Assembly: GCA_016712345.1 (NCBI GenBank)
Contig: JADJRH010000001.1
Location: 496,001-560,000 of the forward strand
DNA length: 64,000 nt
Direction of reading: 5' to 3'
Source of the DNA: Polyangiaceae bacterium
Lineage (GTDB): Bacteria > Myxococcota_A > Polyangia > Polyangiales > Polyangiaceae
The stretch's first letter is position 1; each line of letters starts with the position of its first letter. Made by a program: the position numbers and the translations under genes. Under the pieces are notes generated by a model, which saw only the letters and a list, made by a program, of their open reading frames with translations, had not been told where the DNA came from and did no database searches. Positions 34,302-41,771 of this stretch are shown here, one piece after another.

Positions 34302-35333
34302 CTACTCAAATCGGCAGCGGCCTATGAGCGGCACATGATCTGAGAGCCCTTCAAAATCGCCGCCGCCGCCGAACTTTTCGGTTCCTGAAAAATCAAGCCA
34401 CCGAGCATTCGGCGATGAGTACACATGGTCGAGATGCATTCGCAGGTTGAGAAAGCCGGCGGTTCCAAATGCGCGCGCCTCGTGATCAGGAGGGTCGCCG
34501 CGCGTTGCTCGAAAAGCGTCGACGAGGCCGCCTTTTTCACGGAGAAACCTATCGACGGGTGATCCGGGCAGCGAATTGAAATCGCCCACGATGAAGAAGT
34601 TTTCGCTCTTCTTGGCGCGGTGGACAAAACTGAGAAGCTCTTCGGCTTCAACGAGTTGGTTTTTGCCAAACCCCATTCGCGCTTCACCGGTCCAAAAAGT
34701 CCGAGAAAGAAAGCTCGGCAGCGACAAATGGGTGTTGAACACATCAAACCGTAAACCGTCCTCACGCTCGAACGCGGCGTGGGCGCAGATGCGCGTTTGT
34801 TTGAACCGGCGCGCCAACCTTCGATGAGTGATGTCGTGCGGACTCTCCGCATTGTGATGTCCCGCCGATAGGGCGCGATTGGCAAGCACAGCCAGCCCGG
34901 TTGTGTAGATGTTGGTGTTCTTTGTGAGACTGTATTTGTGCGCGGGGAAGTAATACGCGGTGAAAAAGTCCGGGTGTTTCTTTTGCCGCAACGCCGCCGT
35001 CAGCTCCGTCATCAAGCGATCGAGCTGCGTTTCTTCTGGGAAATAGCGACGCGTAATCGACAGAGATCGAATGGACTGCGTTTCAACTTCTTGCAAACAA
35101 ACGAGATCGGGAAGCGGTGAAAGGTTGGCAATGGAGCGGGCAATTCGCGTGATGGTATTGGCCGTGGAAGCGAGACCGCGCGTTGCGTGGCCAAAGTAGC
35201 GAACGTTGTACGTCATCACCCGAAGGGGGCGCGATAACCCGTCATCGTGTGTACGCCGGTCGCGCGTCTCATCATCTGGATGCTGACTTTCGTGACGATT
35301 GTGGTCGTCCCTCTTCGTCTCGGCTCGCCTCAT
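34302..35333 (-). CDS. Endonuclease/exonuclease/phosphatase (EEP) family protein
   Basis: A metal-dependent hydrolase of the EEP superfamily (DNase I / exonuclease III / inositol phosphatase fold). Motifs in order: RVMTYNVRYFG (first strand, Asn ligand), DLVCLQEVE (catalytic Glu), FNTHLSLPSF, FFIVGDFNSLPGSPVD (Asp-Asn pair), LDHVYSS and GLSDHVPLIG (final Asp-His). All key residues are present. Substrate cannot be told from sequence. The ATG at 35333 gives 343 residues, but its first 38 are a charged stretch outside the family; GTG/ATG at 35222/35219, directly before MTYNVRYF, is a real alternative. With the longer start only 14 bases separate it from the divergent gene. Confidence 0.85.
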   Translation of the reverse strand: MRRAETKRDDHNRHESQHPDDETRDRRTHDDGLSRPLRVMTYNVRYFGHATRGLASTANTITRIARSIANLSPLPDLVCLQEVETQSIRSLSITRRYFPEETQLDRLMTELTAALRQKKHPDFFTAYYFPAHKYSLTKNTNIYTTGLAVLANRALSAGHHNAESPHDITHRRLARRFKQTRICAHAAFEREDGLRFDVFNTHLSLPSFLSRTFWTGEARMGFGKNQLVEAEELLSFVHRAKKSENFFIVGDFNSLPGSPVDRFLREKGGLVDAFRATRGDPPDHEARAFGTAGFLNLRMHLDHVYSSPNARWLDFSGTEKFGGGGDFEGLSDHVPLIGRCRFE

Positions 35334-35347
35334 GTAAACTTCCGCGC

Positions 35348-35752
35348 ATGGGCAAGAACGTCATTGTCTCGGAGCAGACTGTTCGCGATCTGCTCGAAGC
35401 GTACGCCTCGCTCGCGGCTTGGTATTACCAGCTTTGGGGTGCGTTGCGCAGCGGTGGTGCAAGTCCCGAACATCCGAGTGAAACGCAGCGCGCCGCCTTT
35501 CTGGAGCGCTTCGCGCAGGACTACCCGGAACTCGCTCAACTCGCTCGCAGCATTCAGCAGCCGCGTCCCTTTGTTCCACCGCCCCCGGCTCTGCCCGTAG
35601 GAACCGGCGGACAACGCGCCAATGAGGACGCGGCGACGATTGTGGAACCCGCGCCGGCTCGGTCGAAAGAAGTGGGTACATCGCAGCCGCCCGCAGCTTC
35701 AGGTGGTATTGCGCCGCCGCCGTTTATTCCGCCGGGAACCGTGAAGTATTAA
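35348..35752 (+). CDS. Small hypothetical protein with Pro-rich tail
   Basis: A 134-residue protein from the ATG at 35348 (MGKNVIVSEQTVRDLLEAY). The first 75 residues are predicted helical (YASLAAWYYQLWGAL, AAFLERFAQDYPELAQLARS); the rest is a flexible Pro/Ala/Gly tail ending in IPPGTVKY. It has no signal sequence or known motif. It is convergent with the carboxypeptidase gene, whose stop lies one base beyond this stop. Not recognised. Confidence 0.6.
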   Translation: MGKNVIVSEQTVRDLLEAYASLAAWYYQLWGALRSGGASPEHPSETQRAAFLERFAQDYPELAQLARSIQQPRPFVPPPPALPVGTGGQRANEDAATIVEPAPARSKEVGTSQPPAASGGIAPPPFIPPGTVKY

Positions 35753-35753
35753 A

Positions 35754-37316
35754 TCACGGCTCGCGCCATAACGATTTTGCAATCGCCTCAACAACGCGAT
35801 CAATCCCCGCACGCGCTTGGCCGGCTTTGCCTTTTGCATTGTTGATATACAACGAGAAAGCAACGGTGGGCTTGCCGGGCGGCGCGAGCACATAACCGGA
35901 CAATGCAAACACCGCATTCAGCGTGCCGGTTTTGGCTCGAATTGCCCTTGTTTTTGACCACGGCTTAAATCGAGATCGCAGCGTTCCATCCACACCCCCG
36001 ACAGCGAGGTGGGAGAACATTTCAGGGGCATAACGAGTATCAAGAGCCATTGCGCGCAACAATTGAACGGTTGAATGCGTCGTTGTGCGATTGGCATCAA
36101 AAAGTCCGGATCCGTTGCTGATGATTGAACCGGCGTCGAACGCGTTCATTGCGCGCAGCTCTCCCATAACAATCTGCGCCGCATCGCCGAAAGACGCCGG
36201 CTTTTGATGTTTATCAATCGCGAGCGATTTAAACACCATTTCAGCGACGAAGTTGTCGCTGTCTTTGCCCAAATGGGCCAGGATATGACCGAGGGGCTCC
36301 GAGCGATGGGCGGCCAATAGGTTTTTTTCTTTGGAGTCACCGAGCCGAACATCACCCGTTTCAATGCCCCATGCTTTTAATGCTTCACGCAATACAAAGC
36401 CCGCTGCCAGCTGGGGATCTTCAAGCCGTTTATAAGCCCGCACGGGGCCGCCGCCTTCAGGCACATGCCCGGACACTTTTGCGGTCACGACACCGGCAAC
36501 CACCGACATCGACAAACCAAACTTTTCCGGGTCGTTATTTTTGGTTGTTTTAACGGTGCCCACAACGTTTGCAATGCCCGCCGGCTCAATGCGAACGGTT
36601 GCGGGTTTGCCATTTTCGGTGGGTAACACAGTGACGGTGAGCGTACCGGCGTCAACGGAAACGGCGCTTATCGGCGCGCGGAACGGCGCCCATTCATTGG
36701 GTTGCTGAGCAAACGCGGGCGGCGTAAATTCATTATCAAAGGCCGATTGATCCACATAAATCGCTTCAACCTTTTTAATGCCGCGCGTTTTTACTTCTTT
36801 GGCGAGTTCGGTGATATCCGCAGACGTGAGCGTGGGGTCGCCGGCGCCTCGAATCACAAGCGCGCCGATTTTATCACCTGAGACTTTCCCATAAAGTCCG
36901 GTAAAAAATCGCTTCTCTGGACCGAATACACGAAGTGCACCGGCCGCCGTTGCGAGCTTGGCGTTGGAGGCGGGATTCATTGGTTCATGTTCCGCGTTTG
37001 ACGCCACAACAGCGCCGCTCGGAACTTCAATGACCATGGCGGCCGCGGTTGCACCCCACCCCGCGGCGTCTTTTGCGAGGTCTTTTACGGCTTCGCGAAT
37101 GTTATCAGCTTCAATAGAAGGCGCATTGGCAATGGCGACGGCGCTCGCTGCCGACGAAGCCGCGGCGGCCGCAGTTGCCGAACTTTTCGGCTCGGGTTCT
37201 CCAGCGACTCCGCCCGCAAATGTGGCAATGGCCAATAGCGCGGTAATTGATAAAACACCGCGCCCGAAAGACTTCAATGTTTGTCGAGCAACCGAATGGG
37301 TGGGCGCGCCTGTCAC
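35754..37316 (-). CDS. dacB: D-alanyl-D-alanine carboxypeptidase/endopeptidase (PBP4/DacB family)
   Basis: Periplasmic peptidoglycan hydrolase of the S13 peptidase family, about 520 residues. It has a signal sequence (LSITALLAIATFAGGVAG), the SxxK nucleophile motif SNAK near residue 117, the SxN motif SNGSG near 402 and KTGTL near 463, with the large family-specific insert between the first two. It removes the terminal D-Ala or cleaves cross-links in peptidoglycan. The GTG at 37316 is chosen because it overlaps the upstream stop as GTGA; the longer frame from 37421 would cover the upstream gene by 109 bases. Third gene of an operon with two zinc-ribbon membrane proteins. Confidence 0.9.
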   Translation of the reverse strand: MTGAPTHSVARQTLKSFGRGVLSITALLAIATFAGGVAGEPEPKSSATAAAAASSAASAVAIANAPSIEADNIREAVKDLAKDAAGWGATAAAMVIEVPSGAVVASNAEHEPMNPASNAKLATAAGALRVFGPEKRFFTGLYGKVSGDKIGALVIRGAGDPTLTSADITELAKEVKTRGIKKVEAIYVDQSAFDNEFTPPAFAQQPNEWAPFRAPISAVSVDAGTLTVTVLPTENGKPATVRIEPAGIANVVGTVKTTKNNDPEKFGLSMSVVAGVVTAKVSGHVPEGGGPVRAYKRLEDPQLAAGFVLREALKAWGIETGDVRLGDSKEKNLLAAHRSEPLGHILAHLGKDSDNFVAEMVFKSLAIDKHQKPASFGDAAQIVMGELRAMNAFDAGSIISNGSGLFDANRTTTHSTVQLLRAMALDTRYAPEMFSHLAVGGVDGTLRSRFKPWSKTRAIRAKTGTLNAVFALSGYVLAPPGKPTVAFSLYINNAKGKAGQARAGIDRVVEAIAKSLWREP

Positions 37317-38646
37317 GTGGCAAACATGACAATGGTGAGCACGATGAGCACAATCGCGAGCACGATACCGGCGACGAGAGCGACCTTTGCCCACGAAATG
37401 GGGCTCTTGCCAATGACACATCCGGCGTTTTGGCCGTGAATCACAGCGCGATAGCTCTTGTTGTTGTAACGGTACGCGAGCACATAGGAGGGCAATGCAA
37501 CGCGCCGCGTTTCAAGCCCTTGGAGCAATACCGAAACGTGAATGTTTCGATAACGAGTGCCCGGGATATACCCTTGTTGCAGCGTTTGAACGCTCGTTGC
37601 TTCAATGGCGTCGGTAATGATCGCGCGCGCCGCGGAGCGCTGCGTATCGAATTGCTCCAGCGTGGCATTGGGCGGCCCCATTTGTTGGAGCTGAGCCGAT
37701 CTGGCGGCCACTGCGGCATTGAGTTGAGTGTGAGGACCGAGCTGGCGCGCCTCGTCGAGATTTAATCCGCGCGAGGCAGAAACCAATAGATTTCGAAATG
37801 GCATTTGTGCAACGCCTGAATGCGGTGCCCAATCACTGCGCCACGCATTGGCATTGGAGTCGGCCGCCCATGTCACGTGGGCATTGGCATGCACTATCCA
37901 ACCGGCCCACCAAATCGGCTGCAACCCTTCAAGTTGAGCGGTTTGCGCCAAATCACCCGGCGTAAAAAGCCCAAGCCGCTCATCCATTGACGCAATGCTT
38001 GTTGGGCCTGATCCGGACTGACAATAAACGGGATGATCCAATCGGCCTGTTCAACAGGATCGGTTGGCTGTTCAAGCTTGGTGACCGCACCACAGAATTT
38101 GCATTTGGGCGCCTGCGCCTCGGCTGAATAAGAAACAGCGGCGCCGCAGTCCGTGCAGCGCATGACCTGTACTTGTTCGCGCGCGGGAGCTTGCATTTGC
38201 GGGGCGGCAAGACCGCAAACCGCGCAGCGAAGATCGCCGTGTTCAAGCGGGCCATAACAACGAACACATTTGGCAGCGCCCTCGGGAACAGCGACAAGTT
38301 CTGCCTGCGGCGCAACGTGTTGCACCGGCTGGTCGTTTTGGGGGGCCTGTTGTTGCTGTTGTTGTTGTGGGTATTGACCCTGCTGGCCCTGTTGTGGGTA
38401 TTGACCCTGCGGCTGCTGTTGCGGGTATTGACCCTGTTGCGGGTATTGACCCTGCGGCTGACCTTGCTGCGGGTATTGACCTTGTTGCTGAGGGTATTGA
38501 CCCTGTTGCGGGTATTGACCTTGTTGCGGGTATTGACCCTGCTGCTGAGGGTATTGACCTTGTTGCGGATAACCGCCTTGTTGCGGTTGACCCTGTCCAT
38601 AAGGCATGCCGCCACCGGGCGGACCACCGGGCCATTGCGGATTCAT
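37313..38646 (-). pseudogene. Zinc-ribbon membrane protein with Gln/Tyr/Pro-rich N-terminus, frameshifted
   Basis: Two frames (38646-37894 and 38041-37313) together give one protein of about 444 residues. The N-terminal 100 residues are a prion-like GQYPQQ repeat. Then come two Cys pairs of the zinc-ribbon type (CVRCYGPL...CAVC and CTDCGAAV...CKFC), a globular region and a C-terminal membrane helix (VALVAGIVLAIVLIVLTIVMF). The break falls in a run of five A at 37964-37968 (T on the coding strand); one more base restores SGLGFFTPGDLAQ. It is a paralogue of the gene just upstream, with the same ribbon, a loader-like domain and NGQTGKIYGK-type motif (here HGQNAGCVIGKSP). Start and stop both overlap the neighbouring genes, which supports this reconstruction. 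Confidence 0.78.
38346..38594 (-). repeat. Tandem coding repeat (18-21 bp units) encoding GQYPQQ
   Basis: About a dozen imperfect units built on gttgcgggtattgaccctg (plus strand). Each encodes GQYPQQ or GQYPQQQ. It is frame-preserving and belongs to the N-terminus of the zinc-ribbon membrane protein. Regular spacing could be mistaken for a CRISPR array, but there are no unique spacers. Confidence 0.9.
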
Positions 38647-39765
38647 TTCTTGGTTCCCGTCTTGGTGGTGGTGGTTGTGGGCTTTGGAGTGGTCGCCGTG
38701 GGTTTCGGCGCGGTGGTTGTGCCTTTGGTTGTGGTCGTAGGCTTTGGAGGAGTTGTCACAGTTCCGGGCCCGGTGGGCGTTGTCACCGTGGGTGACGGCG
38801 TGGGCGCGGGGGCCGTGAGTGCGGCCGGTGTTTGAGCCGGAGGCTCAGGCTTAGGCTTGGGTTTATCAAAGAGGGAGTTTAATACGAACGGCGTGGCAAT
38901 CAGCAGAATCACGAGGAGGATAACCAACGTGATTTTAATCCACGAAAGAGGGGCTTTTCCGTAAATCTTCCCTGTTTGACCATTGATTAAAACGCGGAAC
39001 GGCGGCTTTTGCGGATCGTGCCGAACAGCCAAAACCCATATTGGAACATAGATGAGTTCTGTGGTTTCGCGGTCTAAAACAGTATTAAACGTGAGCCCTT
39101 GGTGACTGTCACCGGGCATAAAGTCGGCCAATTCTTTGCCGAGTTTGTCCATGGTTTCTTGGCGCGCGAGTTGATAACACTCATGCAGCGCCATAGATGG
39201 TTCTTCAGCAATCCATCCTGAAATGACAGCCGGTGTAAACCGCCGCATCATGCGATAGTCAAAGGGCTCAATCGCTTCAAGTTCGGGATTGGGCACAACC
39301 CGCGAACCGGTGACGAGCACATCCATCACATAACAAGTGTGCTGTCCGGACAAGTGCCTGTATTCAGTCTTTGTGACAGTTCGCGTTCGAACCACCGTGT
39401 TTCCATTGGAGTCGGTGGTTGTGTACGTTTCTGTCTCTTGGTAATTTTCGCCGATTTGGGCCGAATAATTGGATGTGGCCATGGCGGAATACAGATACGC
39501 GGGTGTGTACACCCTTCACCGCTTCTACCGCCGCGGTTTTAACGCTCGATTGAACGAAAAAGCTCCGTCGCCCGAGCCATTCTTTCACCGAGCCAAGGGC
39601 GCTTTCTTTGGCCATGGTAAACCCCACCACAAAGTGGGGGTGGGGCCGGTCCATTGACGGTGGCCGCTCAACCACGGAGGGAGAAGCGCAGTAGGGACAA
39701 AGCGCAGTCCGCTGATTGGGATCAACCAGGAGGGACGCGCCGCACGTCTGGCACTCGAGGTGCAT
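38643..39765 (-). pseudogene. Zinc-ribbon membrane protein with Thr/Pro-rich tail, frameshifted
   Basis: Two frames (39765-39364 and 39512-38643) encode one protein of about 373 residues. The N-terminus has a TFIIB-like zinc ribbon (CQTCGASL...CPYC). A mixed domain follows (FFVQSSVKTAAVEAVKGV, then YTPAYLYSAMATSNYSAQ), with YVPIWVLAVRHD and NGQTGKIYGKAPLS preceding a membrane helix (WIKITLVILLVILLIATPFVL) and a long Pro/Thr/Lys tail. The frame changes at 39511-39514 (ACCC): one base too many, or two too few in the adjacent GT/AC repeat. The stop overlaps the next gene as ATGA, so the second frame is the true C-terminus. Paralogue of the following gene; function unknown. Confidence 0.75.
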
Positions 39766-39915
39766 TGGCCGTCATGGAACGCGCAGAGAGGCGCTCCGTC
39801 AAGCGGCAGTTGTGCGCAGATGACGCGCCGAGCCGTTCGGTCCGTTTACAGGCCTTTTCGACATGGATGAATGTCCAGATTGTTCTTGTCGCTGCTTTTA
39901 GGTCTAGTGAAAGCC

Positions 39916-40185
39916 ATGCCGAAAGTGGTCTTCACGTCCGCCTTGCAAAGGCACGTGGCGTGTCCCGACTCAACGGTGCCGGGAAACAACGTGCGGCAGG
40001 CGTTGGAGAATGTCTTTCGGGCTCGGCCGAAAGCGCGCAGCTACGTGCTCGACGACGACGGCTCTGTTCGGCATCACGTCGCCGTGTTTGTGGACGGCGC
40101 GGCTCTCGTAGATCGGCGCGAATTGTCCGACGAAGTGAATGAATCGTCGGAGATTTATGTGATGCAGGCGCTCTCGGGTGGGTGA
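39916..40185 (+). CDS. MoaD/ThiS-like ubiquitin-fold protein
   Basis: An 89-residue protein of the MoaD/ThiS sulfur-carrier fold, starting at ATG 39916 (MPKVVFTSALQRHV) and ending in the diagnostic Gly-Gly (ALSGG). Beta-grasp features are VRQALENVFRARPKARSYVLDD and VAVFVDGAALVDRR. A C-terminal Gly-Gly is normally adenylated by an E1-like enzyme and then carries sulfur or is conjugated. No molybdopterin, thiamine or E1 gene is nearby. Instead, 33 bases downstream lies the BNR-repeat protein gene. A longer frame from 39871 has a hydrophobic leader that I consider untranslated. Confidence 0.85.
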   Translation: MPKVVFTSALQRHVACPDSTVPGNNVRQALENVFRARPKARSYVLDDDGSVRHHVAVFVDGAALVDRRELSDEVNESSEIYVMQALSGG

Positions 40186-40218
40186 CACGCCACGCACCGG
40201 TTGGCGCGAAAGGTACAC

Positions 40219-41334
40219 ATGAAAAATCTGGATCGATGTTTCGTGGGGACGAGAAAAGGCCTGTTCGTGCTCGAACGGCGGGCCGGCAGGCTCGTTGTGA
40301 AACGCACCGAGTTTTTGGGCGCGCAGGTTTCGATGGTGCTTTACGACCCGCGTCAAAACACTCTTCTTGTGGCCATAAAACACGGTCATTTCGGCGCCAA
40401 ACTTCACCGCTCAACCGATCAGGGAGCCACGTTTGAAGAGATAGCGGCGCCTGTTTTTCCGCCCAAGCCTGAAGGTGTTTCCGATATCGACCCCATTCGA
40501 AAAACCGAGCGCAAGTGGAGTGTCGAGCAGATCTGGAGCCTTGAAGTTGGGGGCAACGCGGGTGAACTTTGGCTTGGAACGCTGCCGGGTGGGCTCTTTC
40601 GATCCACGGATTTTGGAGCTTCTTGGCAGCTCAACCGCCCCTTGTGGGATCACCCGGCCCGATCAAAATGGTTTGGCGGCGGATACGACAGTCCGGGCAT
40701 TCACTCCATTTTGGTAAACCCCCATAACGCCGCAGATGTGTACATCGGCGTTTCATGCGGCGGGTTGTGGCGCACATTGGACGGCGGCGAAACATGGCAA
40801 CTCGCAACCGCCGGCATGGTGGCTGAGTACATGCCGCCAAACCTTCAAACGCAGGGGGAAACGCAGGATCCGCATCGAGTCGCAATGTGCAAAGCGCACC
40901 CCAATGTGATGTGGTGCCAACACCATTCGTCGGCGTATCGAACCGACGACGGCGGGGCCAATTGGAAAGAGTTGAAGGCTCTTCGTCCGTCGCGGTTTGG
41001 TTTTGCGGTGGCGGCTTGCCCGGCAGACCCCAATACCGCTTGGTTTGTCCCGGCAATCAAGGACGAAGTGCGGCTTCCCGTCGACGGCAAGGTGACTGTC
41101 GCGCGAACCACGAACGGGGGAAAATCGTTTGACGTGTTTTCAAAAGGCCTGCCCCAAGAGCACGCGTATGATCTTGTTTATCGACACGGCCTCGACGCGG
41201 ACAGTGAAGGTGGAGCGCTCCTAATGGGCAGCACCACAGGCTCCCTGTGGGAATCATTCGACGGCGGCGAATCTTGGAATACTGTTAGTAATCACCTGCC
41301 GCCGATTTATTGCGTTGCGTGGGGATATCGCTGA
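40219..41334 (+). CDS. BNR/WD40-like beta-propeller protein (sialidase or Vps10-like)
   Basis: A 371-residue soluble beta-propeller. Asp-box (BNR) motifs recur: STDQGATFEEI, STDFGASWQL, TLDGGETWQLA, TDDGGANWKEL, TTNGGKSFDVF and SFDGGESWNTV, six blades' worth. This is the WD40/YVTN/BNR glycosyl-hydrolase-like family; there is no signal sequence and no obvious sialidase catalytic triad. AAAGG lies six bases before the ATG at 40219, and an upstream TTG is not needed. It is probably co-transcribed with the MoaD-like gene 33 bases upstream. Substrate unknown. Confidence 0.87.
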   Translation: MKNLDRCFVGTRKGLFVLERRAGRLVVKRTEFLGAQVSMVLYDPRQNTLLVAIKHGHFGAKLHRSTDQGATFEEIAAPVFPPKPEGVSDIDPIRKTERKWSVEQIWSLEVGGNAGELWLGTLPGGLFRSTDFGASWQLNRPLWDHPARSKWFGGGYDSPGIHSILVNPHNAADVYIGVSCGGLWRTLDGGETWQLATAGMVAEYMPPNLQTQGETQDPHRVAMCKAHPNVMWCQHHSSAYRTDDGGANWKELKALRPSRFGFAVAACPADPNTAWFVPAIKDEVRLPVDGKVTVARTTNGGKSFDVFSKGLPQEHAYDLVYRHGLDADSEGGALLMGSTTGSLWESFDGGESWNTVSNHLPPIYCVAWGYR

Positions 41335-41389
41335 TCCCGCCCGTGGCCGCGCGCAGGGCGAAGCCCGAGCACGGACACTTGGGCGGGAC

Positions 41390-41405
41390 GGGCGCGTGAG
41401 CGCCC
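41390..41405. other. Perfect hairpin with GTGA loop
   Basis: GGGCGC and GCGCCC pair over six bases around a GNRA-type GTGA loop, 55 bases after the stop of the BNR protein gene. It may stabilise or end that transcript, but no U run follows. Confidence 0.5.
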
Positions 41406-41439
41406 GAGGGTGGGCATTGAGAATGCGTACACACAGTCC

Positions 41440-41581
41440 CCCAACTGCCCTTTAGCCACGCGCTTTTGCGAAGCCCGGATCCAGTCTCGCCCAGACGTTT
41501 GGGCCACCCTTCCCAACTGCCCTTTAGCCACAGGCTTTGCGAAGCCCGGATCCAGTCTCGCCCAGACGTTTGGGCCACCCC
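41440..41581. repeat. 72-bp tandem duplication at the left end of the dispersed repeat
   Basis: Two units (41440-41511 and 41512-41581) each run from CCCAACTGCCCTTTAGCCAC through GCGAAGCCCGGATCCAGTCT to GACGTTTGGGCCACCC. They differ by only a few bases, so the duplication is recent. Only one unit-equivalent is present in the 49.7 kb copy. Confidence 0.9.
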
Positions 41582-41755
41582 TGCCCGTCGCCAAGCGGCA
41601 TAGCGAAAAGCGCGGCGCTTCAGGCTCTCTACATGGAGTTCTGTGGCGACAGCAGCCACGACGAAAACGTGAGACCGGCGAGACCGGCGGGTGGCGACGT
41701 CGCTGCTATCGCGAGCCGCCAGACCTCACAGAAAGGAGGTTTCTTCTGGGGAAAT
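41517..41755 (+). repeat. Dispersed intergenic repeat, copy A
   Basis: Copy A matches copy B (49703-49930) along its length: CCCTTTAGC, GGATCCAGTCT, GACGTTTGGG, CCCGTCGCCAAGCGG, ATGGAGTTCTGTGGCGA, CAGCCACGACGAAAACG, GAGACCGGCGAGACCGG and the end near CAGAA. Substitutions and small gaps are spread evenly without clear codon periodicity. It sits between convergent genes. No transposase, terminal inverted repeat or flanking duplication is seen. Confidence 0.85.
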
Positions 41756-41771
41756 CTCACTCAGAAGAGAG

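Larger units (their letters stand above)
41335..41771. other. 437-base convergent intergenic region filled by repeats
   Basis: No gene is supported here. From left to right it holds a GC-rich stretch, a hairpin GGGCGC-GTGA-GCGCCC (41390-41405), a 72-bp tandem duplication (41440-41581) and the rest of a long dispersed-repeat copy (to about 41755). Several frames stay open through the repeat on both strands, so openness is not evidence of coding. Confidence 0.8.

Noticed and set aside
38346..38594. CRISPR-like regular repeats
   Set aside because: The units are contiguous, in frame and encode GQYPQQ; there are no unique spacers and no cas genes.
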